Part shown: positions 11,983 to 23,177 of the stretch, piece by piece | How positions within the stretch are numbered: the first letter of the stretch is position 1 | Layout: every line of letters begins with the position of its first letter | Origin: Fragum whitleyi | Lineage: Eukaryota > Mollusca > Bivalvia > Cardiida > Cardiidae | Assembly: GCA_948146395.1 (NCBI GenBank) | Contig: OX411556.1 | Location: 3,943,083-4,007,082 of the forward strand | Reading direction: 5' to 3' | Length of the DNA: 64,000 nucleotides | Notes under the pieces: model-generated | The model's database searches: none | What the model was told of the DNA's origin: nothing | The model's input: only the letters and a program-made list of their open reading frames with translations | Made by a program: the position numbers and the translations under genes

Positions 11983-12112
11983 GCTCTGCGTTCTAGATGA
12001 AAACGTTAGCGAAACGTTTTCAAAATGACACCCCGCTCCGCACGTATATGCACGTGCAAAGCGGGGTATCGTCTCAAAATGTTCAGCGTTTTTACATCTT
12101 GAACGCAGGGCT
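11983..12112. mobile_element. Fold-back element PAL-A, copy 3
   Basis: CTCTGCGTTCTAGATGAAAA at the left, CATCTTGAACGCAGGGCT at the right, and a centre CCCCGCTCCGCACGTATATG with its inverse. The 120-codon minus-strand frame at 11809-12171 runs through it and is not a gene. Confidence 0.7.
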
Positions 12113-12370
12113 GTTTTGTCACTTTCATAAAAATACAATATCCAGTTATTCACACAAACATACAATTCCATGAGCTGGGAAAAAATCTTAAATCAATGCT
12201 GTACTTTTGGGATATAAATAGGGCAGTGTATGATGAGAGACCGAGATTACAAGAAGAAAACAATGTTTGTAGATTGTCCAGGATGTGTAAATACAGATTG
12301 TTGTATTGGAGTATATTGATGGTCCGGATAATAGAGGCGTCAATATTTCCCTCTTGATGATCATCTTTCT

Positions 12371-12815
12371 ACCGTTAACAGCATCGTGAAATTTACAAGG
12401 TGAATGATTTTGGAATGATTTGGGAATGAAATTGAATGAGTGTGTGGAGCGAGTTTTGAGTGAATTTAATGGGAGGTAATCAGATATCGCTAATTTTGTT
12501 CAGGAGGAACAAAATTAGCGATATTGATTACCTCCCTTTAATAAAAAATGCATAACTGTTCTGCAAATAGCTTCATATTTCTTTAAGATCTAATCAGACG
12601 CTTACAATTTCGATCAATTCAGTGAAATCCCGAATTTCTTTCCCACCTATTTTGATTTTGAACGAAGATTTTGTTATATGTATTTCATAGAGTTTGGAAC
12701 GTTTTTGAGTGGTTTGAGTGATTGTTTGGAATGAGTGAATGGAATGCTGAGTTAGCGATGTAGAATGATTTTGATCGAGGTGAATGTCAATTTTACGACG
12801 ATGTAACTAAGTGTA
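12371..12815 (+). mobile_element. MITE-H, full copy
   Basis: Terminal repeat CGTTAACAGCATCGTGAAAT to ...TTTTACGACGATGTAACTAA. The centre is an almost perfect palindrome: GGGAGGTAATCAGATATCGC, then AATTTTGTTC, a short loop and back. Confidence 0.75.
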
Positions 12816-12837
12816 CATGTAGCCGACCCGTCACCTC

Positions 12838-13310
12838 GAAAGGGAATTTGGTTTAAACCTATTTGTTTTACATCGACTAGGAAACAAGTTCTTACAACTT
12901 AGATTAATTCCTCTCGATTCTGCTTCCTGGAAATTTACCAGTACTCGCACCGAATGTGTGGGCCAATGAAAGAACCAAGATTGATAGCCGCTCCCGGGAA
13001 TCGAACTCAGGGGCCCGTTTTACTCAACTTCTTACGAAAAAATTAATCGTAAGTCAAAATCACAAATCATACCCGGTGTTTTCATTCATTGTGAGATTCT
13101 GCCTTGCAATACCTCATCGGAATCGTCTATAAAAGACGATTCCAATGAGATGATGCATGGCAGAATTCCATATTTAGTAACTTCTGTAAAATCAAATTAA
13201 ATTTTTGACTTACGCGGAAAATATGCTTAAAATGTTTAGTAAAACAGGCCCCAGGACCTTTGGGTCAAGAGGCCGAAGTCCTACCTCTAGACCACGGACA
13301 CCACGAAAGG
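12838..13310 (-). mobile_element. SINE-3 copy, interrupted by MITE-J
   Basis: Read on the minus strand it begins with a tRNA-like head (GTGGTCTAGAGGTAGGACTT for the A-box side, GAGTTCGATTCCCGGGAGC for the B-box side). The body has TGGTTCTTTC and GCGAGTACTGG and the tail runs into 12838. MITE-J (13011-13252) splits the head close to the B box. A second copy is at 26350-26757, split by a different MITE at nearly the same place. Confidence 0.65.
13011..13252. mobile_element. MITE-J, copy 1
   Basis: Terminal repeats GGGCCCGTTTTACT and AGTAAAACAGGCCC; subterminal CTTACGAAAAAATTAATCG-type arms. An inner hairpin CGGAATCGTC...GACGATTCCA sits near the middle. The second copy is at 29083-29312. The insertion splits a SINE-3 head. 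Confidence 0.7.
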
Positions 13311-13693
13311 AAATTTGAGAGGAAGTGCACCAAATGCCTTGCCCTGATCTACTTGTGCAGATTCGAACTACTGTCAAAAGTATTTTGCTGTAATGATATT
13401 CAATCTTAAAAACATATTAATCATTTCGATGCCCCATCAAGAATGAATTGAAAGAACTATGAATTAAACACAAACTCTAAATAACCATATATAGACCGCT
13501 AAGCGAACTTATCTTAAGAATTGTTGCGTGGGTAAAGGTAACATGTAAAAATCAAACTCCTGACTCCAATATCATTTTATTTTAAATCGCAACCCTCACT
13601 AGGCCTAGCCCGCAGTCGCTGTCTTTTCTAACTAACAAGATAAGCTATTTGAACAACAAAGCCCCCCCCCAACTTTTCTTAAAAAAATGTAAA
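13311..13693. other. No gene seen
   Basis: AT-rich; a short C tract near 13660. Nothing assigned. Confidence 0.5.
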
Positions 13694-14122
13694 TACAATT
13701 AGTTACATCGAGAAATTGACATTCATCTCAATCAAAACCATTCTAACTCGCTCATTCAGCGCTTTTCATTTCAATCACTCATACCATTCAAAAACGCTCA
13801 AACCCATTGAAAATATAGAATGCCCAACGTCATTCAAAATAAATTTTGATGGAAAAAAATTGCGATTTCACTGACATAATTAAAAATTGCCCGCGTCTCA
13901 TAAGTTCTTTAAGAAATGGGAAGCTATGTATAAAACCTTTATGTATATTTTATTATAGGGAGGTAATCAATATCGCTAATTTTGTTCATCCTGAACAAAA
14001 TTTGCGATTAGATTACCTCCCATTAAATTCACTCAAAACTCCGTCCACACATTCATTCAATTTAATTCCTAAATCATTCCAAAATCATTCACCTTGTCAA
14101 TTTCACGATGTTGTTAACTGTA
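13694..14122 (-). mobile_element. MITE-H, full copy, reverse orientation
   Basis: TACAATTAGTTACATCG at the left and CACGATGTTGTTAACTGTA at the right; core GGGAGGTAATCAATATCGCT and inverse near 13960-14025. A 97-codon plus frame here is a shadow of the repeat. Confidence 0.75.
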
Positions 14123-14282
14123 TTTATTCTGAAAAATGACATTATCTGATGATTTTGAATGAGGTTCCAACACATAGATCTTGTCCTAACCGATACTTCA
14201 TGTATTTGAAACATAGGGACTCACTTACCCATAAAAAGATATTGCCAATGTTAAAGGTTTTGGGGACAAAAAGACAAAGTGC

Positions 14283-15314
14283 AAGGACAAACTAGAAAGC
14301 CATGAATGTCTTGAGTCGCTCCGGATGCTTGAAATTCTTGTAATAAAAAATCTAAGTTTTGACTAGATTTTTAGATATTTTGGGTTCTTCTGATGTTGAA
14401 ATGAGTTTCAAAGTTTCCACTATATAACATAAAGAGAAATGACCTCCGCCCAAAAAGACATATTTTTCAACCTATGACAATAATTTTTGGCTGCATGATA
14501 ATGGGTCACCCAGGGATCATATCAATGAAGTTTGATTGATATCCATCAGTTATATTCTGAGAAAAATGATTTTCAAAGTTTCCACTATATAACAAAATAT
14601 TATAGAGAATTGACCTCCGCCCATTAAATACAATTTTTTCATCCGATCACAATAATTTTTGGTGGACTAATGAAGGGTCACCCAATGGTCATTCATGTAA
14701 AATTTGGTTGATATCTATCAGTTAGATTCTGTGAAAATGATTTTCAAAATTTCCAATATATATCATATATAGGAAAATGACCTCTGCCCATAAAAACATA
14801 TTTTTCATCTGATTAGAATAATTTTTGTAGACTAATAAAGGGACACCCAAGGATCATTCATGTTAAATTTGGTTGATATCTATCAATTAGATTCAGAGAA
14901 AACGATTTTCAAAGTTTCCACTAAATAAGACCTTCGCCCATAAAATACATATTTTGCATCCGATCACAACATTTTTGGTAGACTGATAAAGGGTCAACCA
15001 AGGATCATTCATGTAAAATGTAATTGGTATCCATCAATTGGAACCTGAGAAAAGACACTTTTTACCATATTTGGAAATCAGTCACGCCCATAAAATCCAT
15101 ATTTTTCTTTGGATCAAAATTTCTTGAACAGCTTTGAAAGAGGCTCACCCAATGATTATACCTGTGAAGTTTGGTTGAAATTCATCCAGTAGTTTCTGAG
15201 GAGAAGATTTTTCAAGAAAAGGTTACGACCCGGCGCACGGACGCACGTACGGACGCACGACGGACACAACGCCATGACAATAGCCTCAGTGGCTTTCAGC
15301 CAGTGGAGCTAAAA
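14283..15314 (+). mobile_element. Tandem-unit element A, copy 2
   Basis: Same start (AACTAGAAAGCCATGAATG) as copies at 3270 and 17760. The GACCTCCGCCC-type landmark occurs at 14441, 14612, 14779, 14929 and 15081 (spacings 171, 167, 150 and 152). It ends with GCACGGACGCACGTACGG-type repeats and CAGTGGAGCTAAAA. Confidence 0.75.
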
Positions 15315-15417
15315 TCAATATTGCTCCGACCTACTGATGCGAGGTGAGAGGGCATATTTAATTTGCCAAACAGTATTCTGTGAAAATTTCTTCCAAATCC
15401 GTCCATAATTGTAAGAT

Positions 15418-15691
15418 TGATTGATTGAATGGAGATTAACGCCGCTTTCAACATTATTTCAGTTATATCGCGGTGGATGGAGCACCTAACAATTGATTCC
15501 TGGTATTCCTCTCACCAGTCAACCATCACATCCTTTCCTAGTCTCCAGCTGCTATCTCACACAGGTCTACGATTATCAACCCATTCGTTAGAGACAAATA
15601 GTCGGAAAGAATGAGTGCCGCCGCCGGGGATCAAACCCGGGACCTCTAGATTGACAGTCCGACGCGCTACCAACTGTGCTATGGCGGCGGC
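15418..15691 (-). mobile_element. Intact SINE-1 with 15-bp target duplication
   Basis: Read on the minus strand: a tRNA-derived head at 15691-15616 with A box TAGCACAGTTGG, GTC in the anticodon position and B box GGGTTTGATCC. The body has GGGTTGATAATCGTAGA and CCGCGATATAACTGAAAT, then CGCTTTCAACATT-type tail sequence and an (ATTG)n tail at 15416-15430. TCCATAATTGTAAGA flanks both sides (15402-15416 and 15692-15706), a clear LINE-type target duplication. The head is not a canonical tRNA (extra bases before the D arm, weak anticodon stem). It may be related to the molluscan RUDI/V-SINE type, not verified. Confidence 0.85.
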
Positions 15692-15814
15692 TCCATAATT
15701 GTAAGAAAGAAGTGTTCACAGAATTTGGATGAAAGGCCTTAAAGACGAACGGATGGGCGAATAGACCTATGATGTCGTATTAATGACAATGTATGGCACC
15801 ACTTCTGAAGCTTG

Positions 15815-16050
15815 TCAGCCCCATTAGCTCAGTCGGACGAGCCTCGGACTTCAAAACAATTGAAGGTCGATCGCGTTGGCTGGCGCACTAACAAACTTAT
15901 TGTCTTTAGAATGAGACGTTTAACCGAGGTCCCGTGAGGCGGTGCTTTACATCGAGCACGTTAGAGAACCATGGCGGATCACAGCAGAAGTTTCGTCATG
16001 TATCCTTGCACTATCCTCCGTAATAACTAATCGTCTTTTTGGGGCGTCGC
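15815..16050 (+). mobile_element. SINE-2 copy, plus strand
   Basis: tRNA-like head GCCCCATTAGCTCAGTCGGA with a good A box; the anticodon-loop region reads GGACTTCAAAAC. The body shares ACTAACAAACTNATTGTCTTT, GAGACGTTNAACCGAGG, GTGCTTTACANCGAGCACGT and CCATGGCGGATC with the minus copy at 41460-41704. The B box is degraded here. Confidence 0.7.
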
Positions 16051-16893
16051 TCATATGGGCAAATGCTACGATAGCGACGATAAATAAAGGGAAATAAGCT
16101 AACAATTATGAAGCGTTCATTAGCGCTTCGATTTCAAGTATGTAATGGTGGCATTTGCTGGCCCCGTGGTCTACATTTTTCTACTTTTTTATTTGACAAC
16201 AAGAATCCTCTGTGTGTGACTTAAACCTAGTAACTTCAGCTTGAATAAGCTGGAGTTACGAGGTTTTTGTCGCCCATGTAAGAAATGTGTTACAAAATGA
16301 AGTTAAAATTAGGTCGAGAAGAAGTCAGAAATTTCCATTACCTTCGGTCTCCCAAAAATAGACTTTAGACCATGTTAATTTCCAATTGAACAGGACGCAA
16401 ATCCGTCCAGAACCCCGTATAAAATTTAATTAGGTAGATAACTGGGTTCTTTCATTCATAATTAAATAAATTGTTCTTAGCTTTACAACATACTGGGATA
16501 TAATTATCAATTCTTCTTCTTACAGGAAACATCCCTTTGTGAAATGAGCAAAACAAATGAAGCCTAAAATATACAAAAGAAATGGGATAAGATTGTTTTG
16601 AACAAAAAAGGTTTTTATACTACAAACACAAAATACGAAAATTACACAATCTGTGTTTTTGAAACACAAATGCCCTCCAAAACCACATCGATCTTGGAAA
16701 TGTTTGAAGTAATTGTGGTAAAATGACAATTAAGTTTATCCTTATTGCAGATAGGACAGAAAAACGGACAGACAGAAAGACAAACGAAAACAGACAACAG
16801 TAAAATAACAAGCCCCGACATTTGAATGCGGGAGTATCAAATCCGGCGGTTTATCAATCTACTCTCAATGAGGGTTGCAAATAAAGCATGAAA
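16051..16893. other. No gene; hairpin at 16205-16265
   Basis: CTAGTAACTTCAGCTT and AAGCTGGAGTTACGAGG form a hairpin closely like the one at 35500-35548. Otherwise AT-rich; minus-strand frames at 16520-16811 are Phe/Cys-rich shadows. Confidence 0.5.
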
Positions 16894-17076
16894 CGTACAC
16901 TTGCGTGCATAGCGGGGTAAAATTGGCAAACAGTTTGCACCGTTTTGTCATCCTGATTAAAGGGCTGTTCTGCATAAATTAATCGTTTGAAAAAAAAAAG
17001 AAAACTTAAAAGCCCGTTTTGCACGTGTCCTCAACTTCAAATTTTCGAAAATGTTTTTGTATCCATAACGCAGGGC
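16894..17076. repeat. Two PAL-A right halves side by side
   Basis: 16894-16966 has TGCATAGCGGGGTAAAATTG...CACCGTTTTGTCATCC. 17006-17076 has CCCGTTTTGCACGTG and ends ATAACGCAGGGCT. Both keep only part of the palindrome. Confidence 0.55.
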
Positions 17077-17750
17077 TGTTTTTCGTTCTCGGCGTCAAGG
17101 ATACGATAAATCTTAATTCTCGAGCCAAATATAGAAGTTTAGTCCTGTATTATCCGGGGGCAATTTCGAGGAAAGACCTTCGCTCGACTTCTTTTCCCCG
17201 CACTGACATTCGACTAATGATAGGATATCAAGCTTAATATATAGATTGGATTTGGGACGGGAAACAGTTTTCTCATTTCTACTTGACTGGTCCCCGCATT
17301 TTTCTCGAATCAATAAGGTTTGGGTTTCTGAAAAACAACAATTTCCGTGTGATGTTGTTGATTGTTTCAGCATACTATAATTTTTCAATATAATACACTC
17401 TATTTCAATATTTTGTAAAAAATTTCCTTCCCAAGAAATAAATATCTTTTAAGTAGAATTAGTATCAAGCCATGGGATTTGTTATTTTCATTTTTTGTCC
17501 AAAAGCATTTTTGTCCAATTATTGAAATACAGAGAATTTTTATTACATATCATGTTGTCATTGTTCCCCAAGGAATAATATTATGTAGTATATTATATAT
17601 TGTGACTCGATTATCATTCAGATAAGGATTGGGAACACCTGCGAATGTAATCTGATTTCAATATAGGACGAGGGTAAAGTCTATAAGAACGTAAATATAG
17701 AGGATATTGAATGAGTGGTCATGGAATACTGAATTTATTGAACGAGTCAT
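17077..17750. other. No gene seen
   Basis: Frames on both strands at 17113-17388 lack domain signal. TATA-rich around 17580-17600. Confidence 0.5.
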
Positions 17751-18670
17751 CTATAAACAGATAAACTAGAAAGCCATGATTGGCTTGAGTCACTCCACAG
17801 GCTTGATTATTCTTGTAAAAGCAAATAAATGTTTTGACTAGATTTTTAGATATTTGGGGTTCTACTGATGTTGAAAATGATTTTCAAAGTTTGAACTATA
17901 TACAGAATAGAGAAATGACCTCCGCTCTTAAAAGACATATTTCTCATCAAATCAAAATGAATTTTGGCTGCATGATAATGGGTCACACAAAGATCATACC
18001 AAAACTTTTTGATTGATATCCATCAGTTACATTCTGAGAAAATGATTTTCATAGTTTCCACTATTTAACTCATTGAGAAATGACCTCCACCCATAAAATG
18101 CATATTTTTCATCCAATCAAAATAATTTTTGGTACATTGATAAAGTGTCACTCAAGGATCATTCCAGTGAAATTTGGTTGATATCAAAATATTAGATTCT
18201 GAGAAAATGATTTTCAAAGTTTCCACTATATAACATATAGAGAAATGACCTCTGCCCATAAAATGCATATTTTTCATCCGATCACAATGATTTTTTGTAG
18301 ACTGTTAAAGGGTCACCCAAGGATCATTCATGTAAAATGTAATTGGTATCCATTGATTAGAATCTGAGAAAACTCATTTTTTACCATATTTGGAAATTAG
18401 CCACGCCCATTAAATCCATGTTTTTCATTGGATCAAAATTTCTTGAACAACTTTGAAAGAGGGTCACCCAAGGATCATTCCTGTGAAGTTTGGTTGAAAT
18501 CCATCCAGTAGTTTCTGAGGAGAAGATTTTTAAAGAAAAGTTTACGACCGGACGGACGGACGGACGCACGGACGGACGCACGACGGACACAACGCCATGA
18601 CAATAGCCCCAGTGGCTTTCAGCCAGTGGAGCTAAAAACGAGGCTTCGCCGAGTTTTTATCTGTTTATAG
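17751..18670 (+). mobile_element. Tandem-unit element A, copy 3, bounded by inverted repeats
   Basis: CTATAAACAGATAAA (17751-17765) and its inverse TTTATCTGTTTATAG (ending 18670) bound this copy. Inside are the element-A start, ~165-bp units, the tetranucleotide tract GGACGGACGGACGCACGG and GGAGCTAAAA, then a small GAGGCTTCGCCGAG hairpin. A 69-codon minus frame with Arg-Pro-Ser-Val repeats is an artefact of the tetranucleotide tract. Confidence 0.75.
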
Positions 18671-19185
18671 GTAACGAGTTTAATAAATCTGTATTTTATG
18701 AGTACAATTTTTTATATTCTATTTATAATTATGACCCGAATTTTGCGAAAAATCGTCAAAATTCTTGAAATTCAACATTTCAATTTTCCGCGAAACTTAT
18801 AACGCCGCTTGAAACTGACGTCACAATATATACATTATGACGTCATTTTCGCGGTTACAAAGTAGCGCTGCTATTCGCTCTGAGCTCATTTGCATAGTTA
18901 TTCCACTAGTGTAATAACTCCCGTGTAATATCAAAAATATTCAACGGCGTTATTTCACTTCCGCGACGTAGGTCATATTATAAATGTGTTTCTTACATAG
19001 TACAAAATTACCTTCTTTGATGGTCAAGACTTTAATCAATTTGAGGAGCATTTCAGTAATCTAAGGTTCACATAATTGACATACTTTTATCTTTCTCACA
19101 GTATTTTTTAGATCTATTCAGAAAGATCAGTTTGCTTATTTCAGGGTAAGTCAATGTTGCCTATTAAGAAGAAATAAAGGATATG
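18671..19185. other. No gene; TGACGTCA pair at 18812-18845
   Basis: TGACGTCACAATA...TTATGACGTCA is an inverted pair of perfect CRE-type words. An ATTTGCAT octamer lies near 18890. These words are common in repeats and do not prove a promoter. Confidence 0.4.
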
Positions 19186-19328
19186 ACGTGAGATTTTATT
19201 TGAGACAAGTCTATTTGAGACGAGTCTAGAATTGAAAGGTTATTAAGCGAGCCTGGGCGAGCTTAATACCACTTCAATTCTAGAAATACGAGGTAAAGAT
19301 CAGTTTGTCTCAAATAAAATCGAGTTAC
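19186..19328. repeat. Fold-back element with long arms
   Basis: ATTTTATTTGAGACAAGTCT, then TCTAGAATTGAA and TTATTAAGC, pair with GCTTAATA, TTCAATTCTAGA and TTTGTCTCAAATAAAAT. The centre is GAGCCTGGGCGAGC. Confidence 0.6.
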
Positions 19329-19589
19329 ACATTCTTTTTCTCACATTGACAACCTGCTATATATTAAAACCCATTTTTTGAAACGATCTGGAGCCACAAT
19401 TACCGCAAAAACGTATGTAAGATGGCGCCATGATGACGTCATTTAGAAAGTGATCTTACGCATGCGTAAAACAAGGGTATCTCTGATGGCTGTTCGTTAG
19501 TCTATAGAAGACAAGAGGAGGGGGTTTTGTGAGAAAATTCAAATACGAGATCTGCCCTTGGTTAAGGATAATATGTGTCTTGAAAGCTT

Positions 19590-20215
19590 CTCGGCACATA
19601 CCAAGTTTCAAGTGAATGCCGTTCGTAAACAAAGATAAATCGCAAAATGAACAAGAGCTGTCGGAGCAAGCGAGGCTAGACTATTCCTAGTGCTGGATAG
19701 TAACAGCAAATCAATACCGACATTGGAAAATTCAATCAAATGAAAGTCAGGAGAAAAAAATCTTTGTCTAGATGCTGATATTATGGTCAGAGAAGCATTT
19801 GTGAAGTTTCCAATCAATAGATTAATATTTAAATAGAGATAGAACTGATATACAACATTTTCACGTAATCATTTAATCATAAATTTCGAAAAGTCCGAAA
19901 AGGGTTAAAACTCCACTAAATTCAATATCAGAGTAATAAATCTTTTTATGTTGACAAATATTATGGTCACAGAAGTATGTGCAAAGTTTCCACTAGATTC
20001 AATATCAGAGTAATGAATCCTTGTCTTGAGGCTGATTTTATGGGTAATATTATGGTCACAGAAGTATGTGCAAAGTTTCAAAGCAAAAACATTAGTAGAA
20101 ACGGAGATTTTAAAAATTTGTATGTAAAAACTTAACCAAAGTAAAGCACTACGCCTACGCACTGGTGACCGAAATAGCTCCAATTTTCTACGAATAGACG
20201 AGCTAAAAAACGTTC
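19590..20215 (+). mobile_element. Element G (CGAGCTAAAAA end), next to an F fragment
   Basis: 19600-19650 matches element F (TTTCAAGTGAATGCC). From 19649 it starts AACAAGAGCTGTCGGAGC, holds three related units with ATATTATGGTCA and AAGTNTGTGCAAAGTTTCCA (about 19775, 19965, 20047) and ends CGAATAGACGAGCTAAAAA. The start and end words fit the common layout of the tandem-unit elements. Confidence 0.6.
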
Positions 20216-20391
20216 GCATAACGATAACTACGACGACAACAATCCCACCACTCGGGAACCCTCGGCGATTCTACAGAATAGACCTCTGGAATAATGAGGG
20301 CGCGACCATGAAAACGCGTCACAATCCTCGACGATCCCGCTAAGGATGACGTTGCATAAAACAAAATAAACTTAAGAATAAGTGTGGGCAT
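20203..20391 (-). repeat. Dispersed repeat M, copy 1, with a short open frame
   Basis: On the minus strand it shares ATGCCCA, ACGCGTTTTCATGG, GAGGTCTATTC and GTAGAATCGCCGAGGGTTCC with 46031-46205. Both copies are open from an ATG and share TRFHGxAxII-EV at protein level, but the frames diverge after that point. I treat it as non-coding with low certainty. Confidence 0.5.
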
Positions 20392-21261
20392 ATAACGTTT
20401 GTAGTCAAATTATAACATGCATAAAAGTTTTCCACAGACGATCGGATTTAGCATTAACAAAATCTTTTTTTTTTCTTCTTCTTCTTCTTCTTCAAGCGTA
20501 TTGATGATCAAAGTACAACCATAAACCGAACTAAAATAATAACACATACGCCCAAGGTACTTTCCAGTTTACGGAAAAGTCCGAGCGATGTTACGAATCC
20601 AATCCCACGAAGAGGAAAACATCCGAGCCTAAGATGTGTCTTAACGACAACTCTTACGTACTTTTCAGTAGTCCCGAAAGTGGTCGCTTGCGTGCAAAGC
20701 GGGGTATAATTGGAAAACTGTTTGCACCATCTTTGTTTATAATCTTATACAATTGAAGTTTTAAGAAATGCATGCTTTTAGGGTCGATGAAACTTTAAAA
20801 TTGGTCACAGATACCATAAAATTAATAGTGATAATAAAGATTAACATAGCGATAGGGCAGGTATTGTAATTGTGATTCTGATGTGAAGTAATTACAGCTT
20901 TCTTCAAGCTCTGGTTGCGATGATATTGATGATTTTGAATTACACTATCAGGTTTCGACTCTGACCCTTGATATGTATGCTGGAACATGTATTAAATTAC
21001 AGTTCATACATTATACACCCATATGATACATACTTATTTGATAAGTTCCGTCTTGTATATTATGTGTCTTTTGTAGATATGGTCTTGGTGTCAATCCTTT
21101 AATATTTTTTTCAACCAATAGAAAAATCGGATTTATAAAGAGTTTTCTTAGTAAGCATGGGATTGAACGACGCTTTGAACTATTTTCGTATTACAAAGCT
21201 TTGATTTTTAGTCCTGTATTTCCCACACAAGTACTACCACGACACCCTATCCGAGTCTCCA
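20392..21261. other. No gene; CTT microsatellite, L end and PAL-A half
   Basis: (CTT)n at 20473-20495. 20541-20615 carries an element-L end (TTTACGGAAAAGTCCGAGCG). 20686-20738 is a PAL-A half (GCGTGCAAAGCGGGGTATAA). The rest is unassigned. Confidence 0.5.
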
Positions 21262-21385
21262 GTTGCTACAGTTAAAACATGCTGAAATTGACATGATGAA
21301 TGATTTTGGAATGAAGTTGAATGAGTGCGATGGGTGAGTTTTGAGTAAAACCAGAGGGCGGTAATCCATTATCGCAAATTTTGTT
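21262..21385 (+). repeat. MITE-H fragment
   Basis: AAATTGACATGATGAATGAT and the GGCGGTAATCCATTATCGCA core, broken at about 21385 where element A begins. Confidence 0.55.
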
Positions 21386-21968
21386 TCAACTATAAAACAT
21401 TACTAAGAAATGACCTCCGTCTGCCGATTAAAGACATTTTTTCATCTAATCAAAATATTTTTGTTGCGTGATACCAAATATAGACTAACTCAAATGCAAT
21501 TTTGTTGATATACATCAGCTAGGTTCTGAGAAAATGATTTATCTTATCCATGTACGAGTATACTAGTATATATAGAAAATTGACCCACGCAAATAAAAAG
21601 ACCTATTTATCATATGATCACAATGTTTTTGTGAAGTCTGATAAAGGGTCACCCAAATATCAATCCAGTGAGATTTGGTTGATATCCATCGGTTTGCAAC
21701 TAAGATAAGTCGCTTATCAACGTATATGGAAAACAGCCACGCCCATTCAAGACATGTTTTTCATCGGATCAAATTTTCTTGAACAACTTTGAAAGAGGGC
21801 CACCAAAGGACCAATGCTCTGAAGTTTGCTTGAAATTCACACGGTAGTTTCTGAGGAGAATATTTTTATATGAATATTTACGACCGGACACACGAGTAGA
21901 CTGACGGACGTACGACGGACACAGAGCCATAACAATAGACCCAGTAGCCTTCGGCAAGGGAAGCTAAA
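21386..21968 (+). mobile_element. Tandem-unit element A, copy 4 (5'-truncated)
   Basis: Three units remain, with GACCTCCGTCTG, GACCCACGCAAAT and AGCCACGCCCATT landmarks near 21411, 21581 and 21734. The 3' part has a diverged ACGTACGACGGACAC tract and ends GGGAAGCTAAAA. Confidence 0.7.
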
Positions 21969-22055
21969 AACTGTTAGACATATTTGTTGGATGTCAAAAT
22001 TAAACCCTCGGTCTAAATTAAGAATTGAATTGGTCAATCGATTTCAAATTTACAG

Positions 22056-22182
22056 GGCGGCCGTTGTCTTAGTACAGTTGGTAGCGCGTTTTCGATTACC
22101 CGACGGTTGCACTCATCCTTTCCGACTATTTATCTTCATTTTATGGGTTGATAATCGTAGATCTTTGAAGAATATCAGCTGA
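22056..22182 (+). mobile_element. SINE-1, 5' portion
   Basis: Plus-strand tRNA head GGCGGCCGTTGTCTTAGTAC...GTTGGTAGCGCG, then TGGGTTGATAATCGTAGATC. The 3' body and tail are missing. Confidence 0.65.
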
Positions 22183-22210
22183 AAATAAGGTTTGATAGGC
22201 TTCACCCGAA

Positions 22211-22355
22211 GGTAAGGTATTTGATCTTTAATAGTTTCGCAACGTTTCGGAGGTCATAATTTTAACAAAATTCACTGAGGTTTCCTAATGACTGCATTAG
22301 GAAACATCGGTAAAGACGTCCGAAAGATTGCGGAAGTATAATGGGTCCACTACCT
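22211..22355. mobile_element. Fold-back element PAL-B, copy 2
   Basis: Outer AAGGTATTTGATC... and GGTCCACTACC; centre CTGAGGTTTCCTAATGA with inverse TTAGGAAACATCGG. Confidence 0.65.
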
Positions 22356-23044
22356 GATTTGTTTCAATTCAAAATAGATCTGTATAACCTGAACGTAATG
22401 GGTTGACAATCGAGGTAAAAGCATACCGTGATGATTATTTTCTCTCGGAAATGGAATTAAGAGGCATCGTAGTAGAGTGCTATCAGATAACCACAAAAAG
22501 TAGCGATTGGTAATCCACGCCTGGAACTTTTCCAATACTAGCCCTTGCCGAGGCAATTAGACACGGGAAACAGCTTGCCTTGCAGATACATACACTCGTT
22601 ACTATTAAGTGGGATGATTTTTGTATCGCTGATGTTTACAACGAACGGAACACGGATATTTATACATCGAAATTATATATCTTTTACATCGATATCATTT
22701 GATAACAGTGTATCATTGTTCAGCGAATCTTTCAATTATTCATGTGGAATTACATTCTATTTGCCGTGAGTTTCGTTGATGTTCAGAGTTTCTTTAAGTT
22801 TAGAATTCAAATGAAAACTTCTATTTTGGAATAAAGGAGTGATAGTATATACGTTTTGATGGTTAGCGACTAAAAGACACAATTATCAGTTTCAAGTCGA
22901 TCCTTCCGTTTTTCAGTATAACTAGAAGCAGGGAGACCGTAACTTTTCATACAAATAAAAGATGAAGATTACTAACTGGGTAGGAGTGCTTTAAGTCAGT
23001 ACATGTAAGTATAGAATAGTGTTGTTGCTGTTGTTGTTGTTGTT
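22356..23044. other. No gene; TTG microsatellite at 23022-23044
   Basis: Overlapping frames of 68-74 codons on both strands, without domains. Confidence 0.5.
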
Positions 23045-23177
23045 AAAAGTAATGTTGTTGATCCGTTATAGGAAACGCAACGTTTCGGAAGTCACGAACT
23101 TTAACAATGTTAACCGAGTATTCCTAATGATAATGTCTTCCAAAATATCGCGAAACAATTACGGATCCACTACCTTA
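23045..23177. mobile_element. Fold-back element PAL-B, copy 3
   Basis: GATCCGTTATAGGAAACGC to ACGGATCCACTACC; the right inner arm is deleted, so the central hairpin is lost. Confidence 0.55.

Noticed and set aside
11809..12171. 120-codon minus-strand frame
   Set aside because: It runs across the PAL-A palindrome; the peptide has no domain features.
15616..15691. Functional tRNA-Asp (GTC) gene
   Set aside because: Extra bases before the D arm, mismatched anticodon stem, and it is continuous with the SINE body and tail between target duplications.
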